NCBI GenBank assembly: GCA_900547565.1
Contig: URHI01000116.1
Span: 1-5,589, forward strand
Origin: an uncultured Eubacteriales bacterium
GTDB lineage: Bacteria; Bacillota; Clostridia; Oscillospirales; CAG-272
Direction: 5' to 3'
DNA length: 5,589 nucleotides
Made by a program: the position numbers and the translations under genes. How positions within the stretch are numbered: position 1 is the first letter of the stretch; each line of letters begins with the position of its first letter. The notes under the pieces were generated by a model that was not told the DNA's origin, searched no databases, and saw only the letters and a list, made by a program, of their open reading frames with translations. Below, in pieces: positions 5,208 to 5,589 of this stretch.

Positions 5208-5582
5208 TTAAGTATAAAGCCTTTGATAAGTTTTATAAATGTCGATTCCAAGGCTGGCAAGAGATGCTCTTTCAATGGCGTTCGCAGAGCCGGTATCAAT
5301 GCGACCAACATATTTGATCAGCCTGTCCTTGTCTATAGTTCGGATCTGTTCCAACATAGCCATCGACTCTTTCGGAAGGCTTCCTTCTTCGAGCTTAATC
5401 GTTACATGTGTGGGAAGCCCCTTTTTCTTTCCCTTGCTTGTGATAGCAGCAATAATCACTGTGGGTGAGGCTTTGTTGCCTATATCATTCTGAATAATCA
5501 GTACGGGACGGATCCCTCCCTGCTCGCTTCCTTGTACCGGATTGAGGTCAGCGTAGTATATTTCATTTTTTTGTACTTTCAT
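5208..5582 (-). CDS. mazF: MazF/PemK-family endoribonuclease toxin
   Basis: 124-aa protein of the MazF/PemK family, toxins of type II toxin–antitoxin modules that cut single-stranded RNA at short sequence motifs and halt growth. The N-terminus follows the family closely: EIYYADLNPVQGSEQGGIRPVLIIQND (7–33), where Arg25 is the catalytic arginine, then SPTVIIAAITSK with catalytic Thr48, and the downstream LPTHV and MLEQIRTIDKDRL blocks. Arg25 and Thr48 occupy the same positions as in Bacillus subtilis MazF (EndoA), so the toxin is probably active. The ATG at 5582 fits the family N-terminus; only 7 bp of upstream sequence is visible, so its ribosome binding site cannot be judged. No antitoxin is seen in the window; a MazE-like partner would normally precede the toxin and would lie beyond the right edge. 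The gene opens the mazF–xis–int run and may help stabilise the element. Confidence 0.93.
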   Translation of the reverse strand: MKVQKNEIYYADLNPVQGSEQGGIRPVLIIQNDIGNKASPTVIIAAITSKGKKKGLPTHVTIKLEEGSLPKESMAMLEQIRTIDKDRLIKYVGRIDTGSANAIERASLASLGIDIYKTYQRLYT

Positions 5583-5589
5583 TTTTGCC

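Noticed and set aside
1..5589. CRISPR array, insertion sequence ends or an origin of replication
   Set aside because: No regularly spaced direct repeats, transposase gene, terminal inverted repeats with target duplication, or DnaA-box cluster were seen.

Overview
The window looks like chromosomal DNA of a gut-type Firmicute in class Clostridia, plausibly Oscillospiraceae/Ruminococcus-like. This is inferred from the purine-rich ribosome binding sites, the sigma-A promoters, a clostridial-type SecG, the style of the ROK, Mrr and nucleotidyltransferase proteins, and a MazF–excisionase–integrase module typical of clostridial integrative elements. The species cannot be named from the sequence alone.

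Left part (1–2554, + strand): the last 48 codons of a ROK-family sugar kinase/regulator are followed by a hairpin-containing gap. Next is a two-gene unit: an Mrr-type restriction endonuclease with two predicted N-terminal winged-helix domains (352–1356), then, about 30 bp later, a minimal nucleotidyltransferase-fold protein of the PF14907 kind (about 1385–2554). The two genes are probably co-transcribed and may act together, but nothing in the sequence proves this.

Middle (2555–3467): a 210-bp non-coding stretch rich in short hairpins ends in a strong bidirectional terminator (2765–2801). This terminator is shared with the convergent secG gene (2817–3056, − strand). The secG promoter (TTGCAA–17–TATAAT) lies back to back with a strong + strand promoter (TTGACA–17–TATCAT, 3176–3204). 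No recognisable protein gene follows the + promoter. Instead there is a foldable RNA domain whose closing stem begins at the expected transcription start, then further hairpins and short tandem repeats, and then a complete tRNA-Ser(UGA) with encoded CCA (3468–3556) and its terminator.

Right part (3557–5589, − strand): an integrative element begins at the 3' end of the tRNA. It carries a 402-aa tyrosine recombinase whose stop codon is only 40 bp from the tRNA, a 73-aa excisionase-like helix-turn-helix protein, and a MazF/PemK endoribonuclease toxin at the window edge. The genes are arranged mazF–xis–int, reading toward the tRNA. A large inverted repeat between xis and int overlaps a probable extended −10 int promoter. 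The other end of the element, its cargo, any antitoxin and the second att repeat lie beyond the right edge.

The most interesting unexplained signals are the promoter-driven structured RNA upstream of tRNA-Ser, the inverted repeat over the int promoter, and the Mrr–nucleotidyltransferase pair.
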